Below, one piece after another: positions 42,168 to 50,980 of a DNA stretch of 64,000 bases. Positions within the stretch are counted from its first letter, which is position 1. Each line of letters starts with the position of its first letter. A program made the translations under genes and the position numbers. The notes below the pieces were generated by a model. The model worked only from the letters and a program-made list of their open reading frames with translations. It did no database searches and had not been told where the DNA came from. The stretch comes from Pseudomonas sp. 10-1B (GTDB lineage Bacteria > Pseudomonadota > Gammaproteobacteria > Pseudomonadales > Pseudomonadaceae): NCBI RefSeq assembly GCF_000935045.1, contig NZ_JYKS01000010.1, positions 1 through 64,000 of the forward strand, given 5' to 3'.

Positions 42168-43766
42168 GTGAAATACGTTCCGTTGTTTTTAATGTTTTTT
42201 TTTAGTGGTGCTTTTGGCAAGGAGGTCGGAGTTCACGCTTTTACCGCCTTCGATACTTCCGAAAACTTCTCGAGTGCTAACGGCTATGGAGTTGGGAAGG
42301 ATGGTGTTCTTTTCTTTTCATATGGCCATCGATATGGGGGGTTAGGTGATTTTCGTAATCCTACATTTGTCGCAAATTTTGCAAATATTCTTTATCGTGA
42401 GATCTTAGCTGGAGATTCTTCAAAGAAAATTCTGTTCTTTAAGCAGGTAGACTACTTGCTGAAAAGTGCTGTTAAGGATAAGGCTGGCTATTATTGGGCG
42501 TTTCCGTTCGAAAACACCTACTATAGCGCGCCTCATGGGTGGTGGTCCGCTATGACAAGCGGTCGGGTGCTGGGAGTTTTAGCTAGAGCACATAATTTAA
42601 GCGGCGACATAAAGTATTTAAAATTTGCAGAACTTGTTCTTAATAAACTCGCTACCCCAGTCGAAGAGGGGGGGATGTCTACCTATGTTGGCGATGGTGG
42701 TGTGTGGTTGGAAGAGGTTGCCTACCATAATAGTCCGTCGTATAAGGTTCTGAATGGTCATATTTTTGCTCTAGCAGGCATATATGATTATGCTCTTTAT
42801 ACAGGTAATGAAAAAGCTCAAAAGTTGTTAAAGGGTGGCGTGAAAGCAGTCCGGCAAAGCCTCCAGGACTATGATGCTGGATTTATTTCTTATTACAGTT
42901 CGGCCAATGATAAGGGGCATCGTGGTTTTGCTGGTCGCAGCGACTACAATGGTATTCACGTGATGCAGATGCTTTGGTTGTATGAAGTTTCTGGTGATGG
43001 TTCATTTTTGGAAGAGGCTATTAAGTTTCAATCTTACGAATTAGATTACGGGGTGGTTACAGCGAGTTTTTCGACCAATGCTCAGACGCATGGGCCAGAT
43101 AAGATGGATCTGAAATTTGGGAATAACTATTGGTCGTCTTCGACTTTTCCAGTTTCGGTCACAATCGACTTGCAGAAAGTAGAGGCTGTCAAAGGGGTGG
43201 GTCTCTTAGGGCACTCCGTTAATGGAAGTCCGAAGGATTTTTCAGTGTCAGTTTCCACTGATATGGAAAATTGGCAAAAAGTTGCAAAAGTAATTGGTAA
43301 TAAAAAAGAGCGACACAGCATTCCGTTTACTTATTTGGTAAATACTCGCTATATAAAGTTTGATATTCTTTCAGATAATGGGAATAAAAACGTTGCTTTG
43401 GATGGTGTCGCTGTGTTTAAGGCGAGACCGGAAAAGTATGTTGTTGATAGGTGTAATTATTCCGTTTCGCTTAAGAAGCTATCAGATGGCGATCATTCGA
43501 CAGGGATTCCAGTGCGATGTCCCGGTTGGCTGTTAATACCGAGTGTTGAAGTGAGTAGAGCTGATTTAGCCATCGACGTCAGAAAAGCAAATGCAAAAAA
43601 AGATGCTAAGTTGCAGCTTGAGTATTCAAATGATCTTGTATCTTGGAAGGTTTATTCTTCCTTGCCTGTCATTGAGCGAACTGTGATATTTGAGAAAATT
43701 CCCAAGGCGTCGTATTATAGGGTGAAGTTCGATCAAGCTGTTTCCGTGATTAACGAATTTTATTGA
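42168..43766 (+). CDS. Secreted glucuronyl C5-epimerase-like protein with discoidin-type domains
   Basis: A 532-residue protein not part of the reference O5-type cluster. A signal peptide (MKYVPLFLMFFFSGAFG) leads to a helical domain (about 60-295) matching the C-terminal domain of D-glucuronyl C5-epimerases: HGWWSAMTSGRVLGVLARA (123-141), VLNGHIFALAGIYDY (194-208) and RSDYNGIHVMQMLWLYE (257-273). The tyrosine-rich motifs align with those of heparosan epimerase. Residues about 300-415 form an F5/8 (discoidin) domain, and about 420-532 a second similar beta-sandwich. It probably acts in the periplasm or outside on uronic acid residues of the O-chain, changing D-ManNAc3NAcA-type sugars to L-gulo forms; a lyase is the alternative. 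About 44% GC. GTG start with AAGGGTG. Confidence 0.72.
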   Translation: MKYVPLFLMFFFSGAFGKEVGVHAFTAFDTSENFSSANGYGVGKDGVLFFSYGHRYGGLGDFRNPTFVANFANILYREILAGDSSKKILFFKQVDYLLKSAVKDKAGYYWAFPFENTYYSAPHGWWSAMTSGRVLGVLARAHNLSGDIKYLKFAELVLNKLATPVEEGGMSTYVGDGGVWLEEVAYHNSPSYKVLNGHIFALAGIYDYALYTGNEKAQKLLKGGVKAVRQSLQDYDAGFISYYSSANDKGHRGFAGRSDYNGIHVMQMLWLYEVSGDGSFLEEAIKFQSYELDYGVVTASFSTNAQTHGPDKMDLKFGNNYWSSSTFPVSVTIDLQKVEAVKGVGLLGHSVNGSPKDFSVSVSTDMENWQKVAKVIGNKKERHSIPFTYLVNTRYIKFDILSDNGNKNVALDGVAVFKARPEKYVVDRCNYSVSLKKLSDGDHSTGIPVRCPGWLLIPSVEVSRADLAIDVRKANAKKDAKLQLEYSNDLVSWKVYSSLPVIERTVIFEKIPKASYYRVKFDQAVSVINEFY

Positions 43767-43774
43767 GGTGTATA

Positions 43775-44908
43775 GTGACTCAAGTATGTACACGATGCGT
43801 GATGGATACCTCGGATTCACAGATTGTCTTCGATGAAAATGGTGTATGTAATCACTGCTGCAAGTTTGACCAGGTTCAGAGTCAGCAGTTATTCGCTGAT
43901 GGCTCAGGTTCTCAGCGGCTTGAGAATATAGTGGCGCAAATTAAAAAAGATGGTGCTGGCAAGGAATATGACTGCATCATCGGATTGAGTGGTGGGGTGG
44001 ATAGCTCCTACTTGGCTTTGAAGGTTAAAGATTACGGCCTGCGCCCCCTTGTTGTACATGTTGATGCGGGCTGGAATAGTGAGCTTGCAGTTAGTAATAT
44101 TGAGAAAATAATAAAGTTTTGTGGTTATGATTTGCATACTCATGTGATGAACTGGGAGGAGGTTCGAGATTTGCAGTTGGCCTATATGCGTGCAGCTGTG
44201 GCGAATCAGGACGTTCCGCAAGATCATGCTTTTTTCTCAAGTATGTATCATTTTGCTGTTAAGAATAATATAAAATACATCCTGAGTGGAGGGAATCTCG
44301 CTACCGAGGCGGTATTCCCTGAGTCTTGGCACGGCAGTGCGATGGATGCTATTAACCTCCGGGCTATTCACAAAGCGTATGGTGAGAGCCCACTCAAGGA
44401 CTACAAGACTATAAGCTTTTTCGAATACTATTTTTGGTATCCTTTTGTTAAGGGTATGCGCACCGTGCGTCCGCTCAACTATATGAATTACAATAAGGCT
44501 GAGGCTGAGATGTATCTGCAGGAAACTGTCGGTTATCGGTCGTATGCGCGTAAACACGGCGAGTCGATTTTTACCAAATTGTTTCAGAACTACTATCTTC
44601 CGGTGAGATTCGGATATGACAAGCGCAAACTCCATTATTCCAGCATGATCCTTTCCGGGCAGTTGACCCGGGAGAGCGCGCTGGTCAAACTTGCAGAGCC
44701 TTTGTATGATCCCGAAGAGCTTGAAGCTGATATTGAATATTTTTGCAAAAAAATTAGGATATCTCGATCACAATTCGATGAGCTCATGAACACCCCTATT
44801 CATGACTATTCTGATTTTAAGAATTGGGACGGCTTGCAGCGTATGGCCAAACGCGCTCAAGGACTGGTGCAAAAGCTCATGGGTAGAAAAGTTCGGATCT
44901 ATTCCTGA
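43775..44908 (+). CDS. wbpG: N-acetyl sugar amidotransferase
   Basis: WbpG uses ATP and ammonia from HisH2/HisF2 to convert an acetamido to an acetamidino group. The 377-residue protein has an N-terminal zinc-type cysteine cluster (CTRCVMD and CNHC) and the PP-loop ATP site IIGLSGGVDSSYL. GTG 43775 was chosen because GAGGTG lies 4 bases before it and the protein then starts at the cysteine cluster. The two his-like partners are separated from it only by the C5-epimerase-like gene. Confidence 0.92.
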   Translation: MTQVCTRCVMDTSDSQIVFDENGVCNHCCKFDQVQSQQLFADGSGSQRLENIVAQIKKDGAGKEYDCIIGLSGGVDSSYLALKVKDYGLRPLVVHVDAGWNSELAVSNIEKIIKFCGYDLHTHVMNWEEVRDLQLAYMRAAVANQDVPQDHAFFSSMYHFAVKNNIKYILSGGNLATEAVFPESWHGSAMDAINLRAIHKAYGESPLKDYKTISFFEYYFWYPFVKGMRTVRPLNYMNYNKAEAEMYLQETVGYRSYARKHGESIFTKLFQNYYLPVRFGYDKRKLHYSSMILSGQLTRESALVKLAEPLYDPEELEADIEYFCKKIRISRSQFDELMNTPIHDYSDFKNWDGLQRMAKRAQGLVQKLMGRKVRIYS

Positions 44909-44928
44909 GCTCATAGGTAGGTCATATA

Positions 44929-46044
44929 ATGAAAATTGTTCACCTGACGTCTGTTCACTCTCGATACGACATCCGCATTTTTCAAAAACAGTGTCGGACG
45001 CTTTCAGGGGCTGGTTATGACGTCACGTTGATCGTTGCCGATGGCAAGGGTGATGAACGCATCAATGGCGTGCAAATTTTAGATGTTGGCAAGCCAACTG
45101 GCAGGCTACAGCGAATCTTCAAGGCTACGCAGCATGTTTATAAGCGTGCACTGTCGCTGGATGGTGACATATATCAATTCCATGATCCTGAATTGCTTCC
45201 GATCGGTGTAAGGCTTAAGAAAGCAGGCAAGGTTGTCATTTTCGATTCGCATGAAGATGTGCCAAAACAGTTGCTGAGTAAGCCATACTTGCCTCCAATG
45301 ATTATGCGCTTGATCTCTGTGGTCTTCTCGATTTACGAGCGCTTCGCCTGTAAAAAGCTTGATTATATATTTGCAGCTACTCCGTTTATTCGCGATAAGT
45401 TCTTGAAAATAAACTCGGCGAGCCAGGATATTAATAATTTTCCGATGATTGGCGAGCTGGATGCTGCGTTGCCATGGGATAAGAAAAATAACGAAGTTTG
45501 TTACGTTGGGGGCATAGCTTCCATACGAGGTATTGCAGAGGTTGTAGAGGCTTTTGCGCATACCACCGAGAGAGTGAGGCTCAATCTTGTTGGGCGCTTC
45601 AGTGAAAGTGATGTAGAGCAGCAGGTAAAAAAGCTTTCAGGTTGGGGTTCAGTCAATCAACTTGGTCAGTTGGAGCGCACTGGTGTCAAAGAGGTGCTTT
45701 CCAAATCACTCGCGGGGCTAGTAACATTTCATCCATTGCCTAATCATGTTGATGCTCAACCGAATAAGATGTTTGAGTATATGTCGGCAGGTATTCCTGT
45801 TATTGCCTCTGACTTTCCTCTTTGGCGTCAGATTATAGATGGCAGTAATTGTGGTGTTTTGGTTGATCCAATGAATCCTCAATCGATTGCGATGGCTATA
45901 GATTCCCTTGCAAGAGACCCCGGGCGAGCGAAAGCTCTCGGTGAGAATGGTCGAGCCGCAGTGAAGGCTAAGTACAATTGGGATATTGAGTCAAAGAAAT
46001 TGCTGGCTTGTTATGCACAACTCTCCAATAAGGTAAAAAAATGA
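44929..46044 (+). CDS. wbpH: Glycosyltransferase family 4, WbpH-like
   Basis: A 371-residue GT-B enzyme; the C-terminal donor site (PNKMFEYMSAGIPVIASDFP, about 280-299) and glycine-rich N-terminus are typical of GT4. It should add one of the two uronic acid residues to the lipid-linked O-unit. The order between wbpG and wbpI matches wbpH. It shares an ATGA overlap with wbpI. Low GC, like its upstream neighbours; GC rises again in wbpI. Confidence 0.87.
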   Translation: MKIVHLTSVHSRYDIRIFQKQCRTLSGAGYDVTLIVADGKGDERINGVQILDVGKPTGRLQRIFKATQHVYKRALSLDGDIYQFHDPELLPIGVRLKKAGKVVIFDSHEDVPKQLLSKPYLPPMIMRLISVVFSIYERFACKKLDYIFAATPFIRDKFLKINSASQDINNFPMIGELDAALPWDKKNNEVCYVGGIASIRGIAEVVEAFAHTTERVRLNLVGRFSESDVEQQVKKLSGWGSVNQLGQLERTGVKEVLSKSLAGLVTFHPLPNHVDAQPNKMFEYMSAGIPVIASDFPLWRQIIDGSNCGVLVDPMNPQSIAMAIDSLARDPGRAKALGENGRAAVKAKYNWDIESKKLLACYAQLSNKVKK

Positions 46045-47132
46045 AGATTCTGACAGTCTTAGGTGCTCGACCTCAGTTTATTAAGGCGAGCGTTGTGTCC
46101 CACTTCATTTCGACGCTTCCGGGAGTTGAGGAGGTCGTTGTTCACACCGGTCAACATTTCGACTCGAATATGTCTGACGTCTTCTTCCAGGAACTGGGCA
46201 TGAACACGCCAGCTTATCAGCTTGACATCCACGGCGGCGGCCACGGTGACATGACTGGTAGAATGCTCATTGAGGTCGAAAAGGTATTGCTTCAAGAGCG
46301 TCCCGATGCAGTCCTTGTCTATGGGGATACCAACTCTACGCTCGCTGGCGCATTGGCTGCCATCAAGCTGCATATCCCTGTCGCTCATGTCGAGGCTGGC
46401 CTGCGTTCGTTCAACATGGCCATGCCTGAAGAAGTGAATCGGATTCTCACTGACCGCGTATCGCGCTGGATGTTCACCCCAACCGCTACTGCTGCGGATC
46501 ACTTGAAAGCCGAGGGTGTCAATGTAGCCAGCATTATCCCGGTGGGTGATGTGATGTACGACGTTGCCAAGTTCCACGGTAAACGTGTCGATGCCAGCGG
46601 GAGGGTCATGGCCAAGCTTGGTCTGAAGGAGGCCAGCTTCGTGTTGGCAACTGTCCACCGCGCTGAAAACACTGACGATCCTGCACGTCTTACAGCGATC
46701 GTTGAAGCATTTCGCGATTTGTCTACTGACTTGCCGATCATTTGGCCAGTGCACCCCCGGACCAAGGCAGTGCTTCAAAAGCGCGGGCAACTGGATGATA
46801 TGCCAGCGAACCTGCAACTCATCGAGCCAGTCGGTTACCTGGACATGGTTCAGCTTGAAAAGCATGCTGCACTTATTGCCACAGACTCGGGCGGTGTCCA
46901 GAAAGAGGCCTTCTTCTACGGCGTCCCATGTGTCACCTTACGTGATGAAACCGAATGGGTCGAGTTGGTCGAGTCGGGCTGGAATCGGCTGGTATCGCCG
47001 AAGTCAGCACAGGAAGTGGCATCTGCCGTTCGTCAGGCGCTGGGTAGCAAAGGCGAGGCAGTACAGCCTTACGGTGAGGGTAATGCAGCAGAGCTGATCA
47101 TCCGACGCCTTGTCGAGGACCTTGCTGTATGA
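46041..47132 (+). CDS. wbpI: UDP-GlcNAc3NAcA 2-epimerase
   Basis: Converts UDP-GlcNAc3NAcA to UDP-ManNAc3NAcA, the last step of the donor pathway. The 363-residue protein belongs to the UDP-GlcNAc 2-epimerase family, with the active-site segments GDTNSTLAGAL, HVEAGLRSFN and TVHRAENTDD and the C-terminal TDSGGVQKEA. It overlaps wbpH and the next gene by 4 bases on each side. Confidence 0.92.
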   Translation: MKILTVLGARPQFIKASVVSHFISTLPGVEEVVVHTGQHFDSNMSDVFFQELGMNTPAYQLDIHGGGHGDMTGRMLIEVEKVLLQERPDAVLVYGDTNSTLAGALAAIKLHIPVAHVEAGLRSFNMAMPEEVNRILTDRVSRWMFTPTATAADHLKAEGVNVASIIPVGDVMYDVAKFHGKRVDASGRVMAKLGLKEASFVLATVHRAENTDDPARLTAIVEAFRDLSTDLPIIWPVHPRTKAVLQKRGQLDDMPANLQLIEPVGYLDMVQLEKHAALIATDSGGVQKEAFFYGVPCVTLRDETEWVELVESGWNRLVSPKSAQEVASAVRQALGSKGEAVQPYGEGNAAELIIRRLVEDLAV

Positions 47133-48355
47133 AGAACGTCTGGATTCTTAACCATTACGCCCAGGAGCCAGGAGGGGCCGGCGGTACCCGGCATTACCAA
47201 CTGGCGAAAAACCTGCCGGCACATGGTTGGGAGGCGTCAATTGTTGCCGCCAGCGTGGAGCACCAGTCTGGCAAGCAGCGGCTTGCGGATTCCGAAACTA
47301 CCAGGCTCGATCAATACAGTGGTGTTCCATTCCTCTGGCTTAAAACCTCGGAATACAAAGGCAACGGCACGGCGCGTATGCGTAACATGCTGGAATACAC
47401 TTGGCAGGTAATCAAACCCGGCAAGCTTTCGCCTTTGAAAAAGCCCGATGTCATCATCGGTTCGAGTGTCCACCCGTTCGCGGCGGCTGCCGGTGCAGTA
47501 CTTGCGTGGCGCCATAAGGTTCCCTTCGTTTTCGAAGTGCGGGATCTCTGGCCGGAAACGCTGATCGACATGGGACGGTTGGAGCGTAACAGCTTCATTG
47601 CCCGCTCGCTTCGGGTACTAGAGAAGTGGCTATACAAACGCGCTAAACGAATTGTCGTACTGCTGCCCAAGGCGCACGAGTACATAGTACCCATGGGCAT
47701 CGATCCGAAAAAAATTGCCTGGATCCCGAACGGGGTCGATCTTCAGGACTTCCCGTGCCCAGGGGATAAAGTGTCAGAGGATGAGTTCACGCTGATGTAC
47801 TTTGGTGCGCATGGTCCAGCCAATGGGTTGGATAATGTGCTGCGTGCACAGCAAATCATCGAGCAAAGACCTGGAATGTCCAATGTTCACCTTCGGATTA
47901 TTGGTAACGGCCCATGCAAAGCCGAGCTGATCACCATGGCTGAGAAGTTTGGCCTCAAGCGTGTCAGCTTCGAAGACCCCGTACCTAAACGGGAAATTCC
48001 CGCACTTGCTGCACAAGCGGATGCATTCGTCTTCAATCTGATCAATGCCCCGGTGTTCAAGTACGGCATTAGCTCGAACAAGTTATTCGATTTCATGGCC
48101 GGGCAGCGACCAGTCCTGTTCTGCTGTGATGCGGGCAACAACCCCATCGAGGACTCCGGGGCAGGATATACCGTTCAACCGGGCAACCCGGAGGCTTTGG
48201 CTGATTCGGTAGCCAGGTTAACTCGGTTATCAAATGACGAGAGGGCTGCAATGGGACGTGCTGGCCGGCGCTATGTCGAAGTCGAACATGGCTTCGATAA
48301 GCTTGCAGGTAGCTTAGCGCGTTGCCTCAACGAGGCTTGTGGGTCCAGCAGATGA
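47129..48355 (+). CDS. wbpJ: Glycosyltransferase family 4, WbpJ-like
   Basis: A 408-residue GT-B glycosyltransferase with an N-terminal GGAGGTRHYQLAKNL acceptor loop, the EVRDLWPE motif common in O-antigen transferases, and the donor motif SSNKLFDFMAGQRPV. With WbpH it gives two transferases, enough to extend an initiating sugar to a trisaccharide. Start and stop both overlap neighbours by 4 bases. Confidence 0.85.
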   Translation: MKNVWILNHYAQEPGGAGGTRHYQLAKNLPAHGWEASIVAASVEHQSGKQRLADSETTRLDQYSGVPFLWLKTSEYKGNGTARMRNMLEYTWQVIKPGKLSPLKKPDVIIGSSVHPFAAAAGAVLAWRHKVPFVFEVRDLWPETLIDMGRLERNSFIARSLRVLEKWLYKRAKRIVVLLPKAHEYIVPMGIDPKKIAWIPNGVDLQDFPCPGDKVSEDEFTLMYFGAHGPANGLDNVLRAQQIIEQRPGMSNVHLRIIGNGPCKAELITMAEKFGLKRVSFEDPVPKREIPALAAQADAFVFNLINAPVFKYGISSNKLFDFMAGQRPVLFCCDAGNNPIEDSGAGYTVQPGNPEALADSVARLTRLSNDERAAMGRAGRRYVEVEHGFDKLAGSLARCLNEACGSSR

Positions 48356-48942
48356 AAAGATTTATTGATTTCGCCGGGGCATTGATCGGTTTGATCCTGT
48401 TGTCTCCGGTCATTCTGGTTGTTGCGGTGCTGATCAAGCGCAAATTGGGGGGGCCGGTATTGTTTCGGCAGGTCCGCCCGGGGTTGGGCGGCAAACCATT
48501 CGAGATGGTCAAATTCCGCACCATGCGCGACGCCTATGACAGTAACGGTGTTCCATTGCCCGATTTACAGCGCATGACGCCATTCGGCAGCTTCTTGCGC
48601 TCCAGCAGTCTGGATGAATTGCCCGAGTTATGGAACGTGCTCAAAGGTGAGATGAGCCTTGTAGGGCCCAGGCCATTGTTGATGGAATATCTGCCGCTCT
48701 ATAACGAGCGCCAGTACCTGCGGCATCAGGTGCGACCGGGTGTAACCGGCTGGGCTCAGATCAATGGGCGAAACGCGTTGGGTTGGCCGGAAAAATTCGA
48801 GCTGGATGTTTGGTATGTAGAAAATCGCTCGCTTTGGCTAGACATCAAGATTATCGCGCTGACCGTCAAGAAAGTTGTGAAGAAAGATGGTATCAGCGCC
48901 AGCGGCGAGGCCACCATGTCTAAATTCACGGGCAACAAGTGA
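48352..48942 (+). CDS. PglC-like initiating sugar-1-phosphate transferase
   Basis: A 196-residue small monotopic phosphoglycosyltransferase (Bac_transf family). The N-terminal hydrophobic re-entrant helix (about 8-30) is followed by KFRTM, the catalytic Asp-Glu pair (Asp88-Glu89 in LDELPELWNV) and GPRPLL. It lacks the extra membrane helices of WbaP/WcaJ. It should move a sugar-1-P, probably di-N-acetylbacillosamine-P, to undecaprenyl phosphate. It replaces wbpL, the multi-spanning WecA-type initiator of the O5-type cluster. Confidence 0.87.
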   Translation: MKRFIDFAGALIGLILLSPVILVVAVLIKRKLGGPVLFRQVRPGLGGKPFEMVKFRTMRDAYDSNGVPLPDLQRMTPFGSFLRSSSLDELPELWNVLKGEMSLVGPRPLLMEYLPLYNERQYLRHQVRPGVTGWAQINGRNALGWPEKFELDVWYVENRSLWLDIKIIALTVKKVVKKDGISASGEATMSKFTGNK

Positions 48943-49562
48943 TGAAAAGGCTTGCCATCCTTGGTGCTAGTGGGCATGGGAAAGTAGTTGCGGATACCGC
49001 GGAGGCCTGCGGCTGGACAGAGATCATATTCTTTGACGACACATGGCCCTCTCGTACCTCCAATGGTGTCTGGGGTGTAGTTGGTACGGGCAAGGACTTT
49101 TTTGAGAAAGCCCACGAGTTTGATGGGGTTGTCGTTGCCATCGGCAACAACGCTATACGCCAGTCGAAGCTCGCAACTCTGGTTCAAAAGGGTGCTACGC
49201 TGGCTTCGCTTATCCATCCAGCCGCTTACGTCAGTCGATATGCCACTGTTGGCGCCGGAACTGTGGTTTTCGCCGGTGCGGTCCTTAATGCTGGCGCCAC
49301 CGTGGGGGTAGGGGTGATTTTGAACACAGGTTGCAGCGTTGACCATGACTGCATCCTTGGTGATTCTGTCCATATCAGCCCAGGCGCCCGGCTTGCCGGT
49401 GGTGTGTCGGTAGGTCAGTGCTCATGGGTAGGAATCGGTGCTTGCGTAAAGCAGATGATCAACATCGGTGCAAATGTGGTGGTGGGCGCTGGAGCCGCAG
49501 TCGTATCCGATGTGGACGAGGGGATGACTGTGGTTGGTGTGCCCGCCCGAGCCCTGGAATAA
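48942..49562 (+). CDS. PglD-like UDP-4-amino-sugar N-acetyltransferase
   Basis: A 206-residue NeuD/PglD-type protein: an N-terminal nucleotide-sugar fold (LAILGASGHGKVVAD, 4-18) and a left-handed beta-helix with hexapeptide repeats (about 85-200). The HDC of VDHDCILGD carries the catalytic histidine of this family. It should acetylate the 4-amino group made by the PglE-like protein, giving UDP-QuiNAc4NAc (di-N-acetylbacillosamine). It shares one base with the stop of the pglC-like gene. Confidence 0.87.
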   Translation: MKRLAILGASGHGKVVADTAEACGWTEIIFFDDTWPSRTSNGVWGVVGTGKDFFEKAHEFDGVVVAIGNNAIRQSKLATLVQKGATLASLIHPAAYVSRYATVGAGTVVFAGAVLNAGATVGVGVILNTGCSVDHDCILGDSVHISPGARLAGGVSVGQCSWVGIGACVKQMINIGANVVVGAGAAVVSDVDEGMTVVGVPARALE

Positions 49563-49646
49563 TTGCAATAATTTAGTGATGCGGCTGTAGACTGTGTAGT
49601 ACAGCCGTTTGCATGCTTGCCAGCTTAATGAATCAGGATTAATTCA

Positions 49647-50825
49647 ATGCTGAATACCCCCTTTTCTCCATGGCCATCGTTCTCCGAAGAGGAAGCAAAC
49701 TGCGCGCGCGATATCATTTTGTCCAACAAGGTCAATTACTGGACCGGACAGGAATGCCGTCAGTTCGAGCGTGAGTTTGCCGCTTGGGCTGAGACTGATT
49801 TTGCAGTCGCTGTTGCCAATGGTACGGTGGCGCTGGACTTGGCTCTGCTGGCCCTAGGGATCGGGACAGGGGACGAGGTTATCGTGACCTCTCGAACCTT
49901 CCTGGCCTCGGTATCCAGCATTATCAATGCCGGTGCTGTTCCGGTTTTTGCCGACGTAAACGCCGACTCTCAGAATATCGATGTATTCACTATCAGCGCA
50001 GCACTGTCCTCCCGCACCAAGGCTATCATCTGCGTTCATCTGGCGGGATGGCCATGTGACATGGACCCAATCATGGCCCTCGCGGCTGAGCGTGGTATTC
50101 GTGTAATAGAAGATTGCGCGCAGGCGCACGGCGCACGTTACAAAGGCCGAGCCGTCGGGTCCATTGGCGATATCGGCGCTTGGTCGTTTTGCCAGGACAA
50201 GATCATGACCACTGGCGGTGAAGGCGGCATGGTAACCACGAACGATCGTGAGCTATGGTCGAAAATGTGGTCGTTCAAGGATCACGGCAAGAGCTGGGAG
50301 GCTGTCTATGAGCGTGAGCATGCCCCTGGCTTCCGGTGGCTACACGAGAGCTTCGGTACCAATTGGCGGATGCTTGAGGTACAAGGCGGCATCGGCAGAA
50401 TTCAGCTGAAGCGTATGCCTCAATGGCATCAGTCGCGACTGGACAATGCTCGCCGCATTTGGGATTGCGCCAAGAGCCTACCTGGGTTGCGAGTTCCTGA
50501 AATCCCATTCGACTGCGTGCATGCTGCCTATAAGTGCTATGTGTTTGTGGAGCCCAATCAGCTTGCCGAGGGCTGGGGCCGTGATCGCATTTTGAACGAA
50601 ATCAGCTCGTCCGGGGTGCCCTGCTTCTCAGGCTCGTGCTCTGAGGTCTATCTCGAAAAAGCATTCGACGGGACTGGCTGGCGGCCGGAGCAAAGCTTGT
50701 CTGTGGCCCAACAATTGGGGGAAACCAGCCTGATGTTCCTGGTCCATCCCACCTTGACGGATGCTGAGATGGCAAAGACTTGCGATGTGTTGACCAAGGT
50801 CATGCACGAGGCTGCTGGTCGATGA
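49647..50825 (+). CDS. PglE-like 4-aminotransferase (DegT/DnrJ/EryC1)
   Basis: A 392-residue PLP aminotransferase. The cofactor lysine lies in WSFCQDKIMTTGGEGGM, and EDCAQAHGA supplies the aspartate. It should aminate the UDP-4-keto-6-deoxy-GlcNAc made by WbpM. The pglD-like gene lies 84 bases upstream, and wbpM 155 bases downstream. GEP/PglE family membership is clear; the exact sugar is inferred from its partners. Confidence 0.86.
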   Translation: MLNTPFSPWPSFSEEEANCARDIILSNKVNYWTGQECRQFEREFAAWAETDFAVAVANGTVALDLALLALGIGTGDEVIVTSRTFLASVSSIINAGAVPVFADVNADSQNIDVFTISAALSSRTKAIICVHLAGWPCDMDPIMALAAERGIRVIEDCAQAHGARYKGRAVGSIGDIGAWSFCQDKIMTTGGEGGMVTTNDRELWSKMWSFKDHGKSWEAVYEREHAPGFRWLHESFGTNWRMLEVQGGIGRIQLKRMPQWHQSRLDNARRIWDCAKSLPGLRVPEIPFDCVHAAYKCYVFVEPNQLAEGWGRDRILNEISSSGVPCFSGSCSEVYLEKAFDGTGWRPEQSLSVAQQLGETSLMFLVHPTLTDAEMAKTCDVLTKVMHEAAGR

Positions 50826-50980
50826 AATTCTGGTCGTTCACTTGGCGGATGTACGCTGAGTGAGTGGGCCCCTGATTTTGATTTCTTGTTTTCGGTCGGA
50901 TCACCGCCGGGGCCAGGAAGCTTGAATGAAAATGGAATAGGAAGGGATCTGGTTTGGTTCGGAATCAGGAGAGTAAGCGG

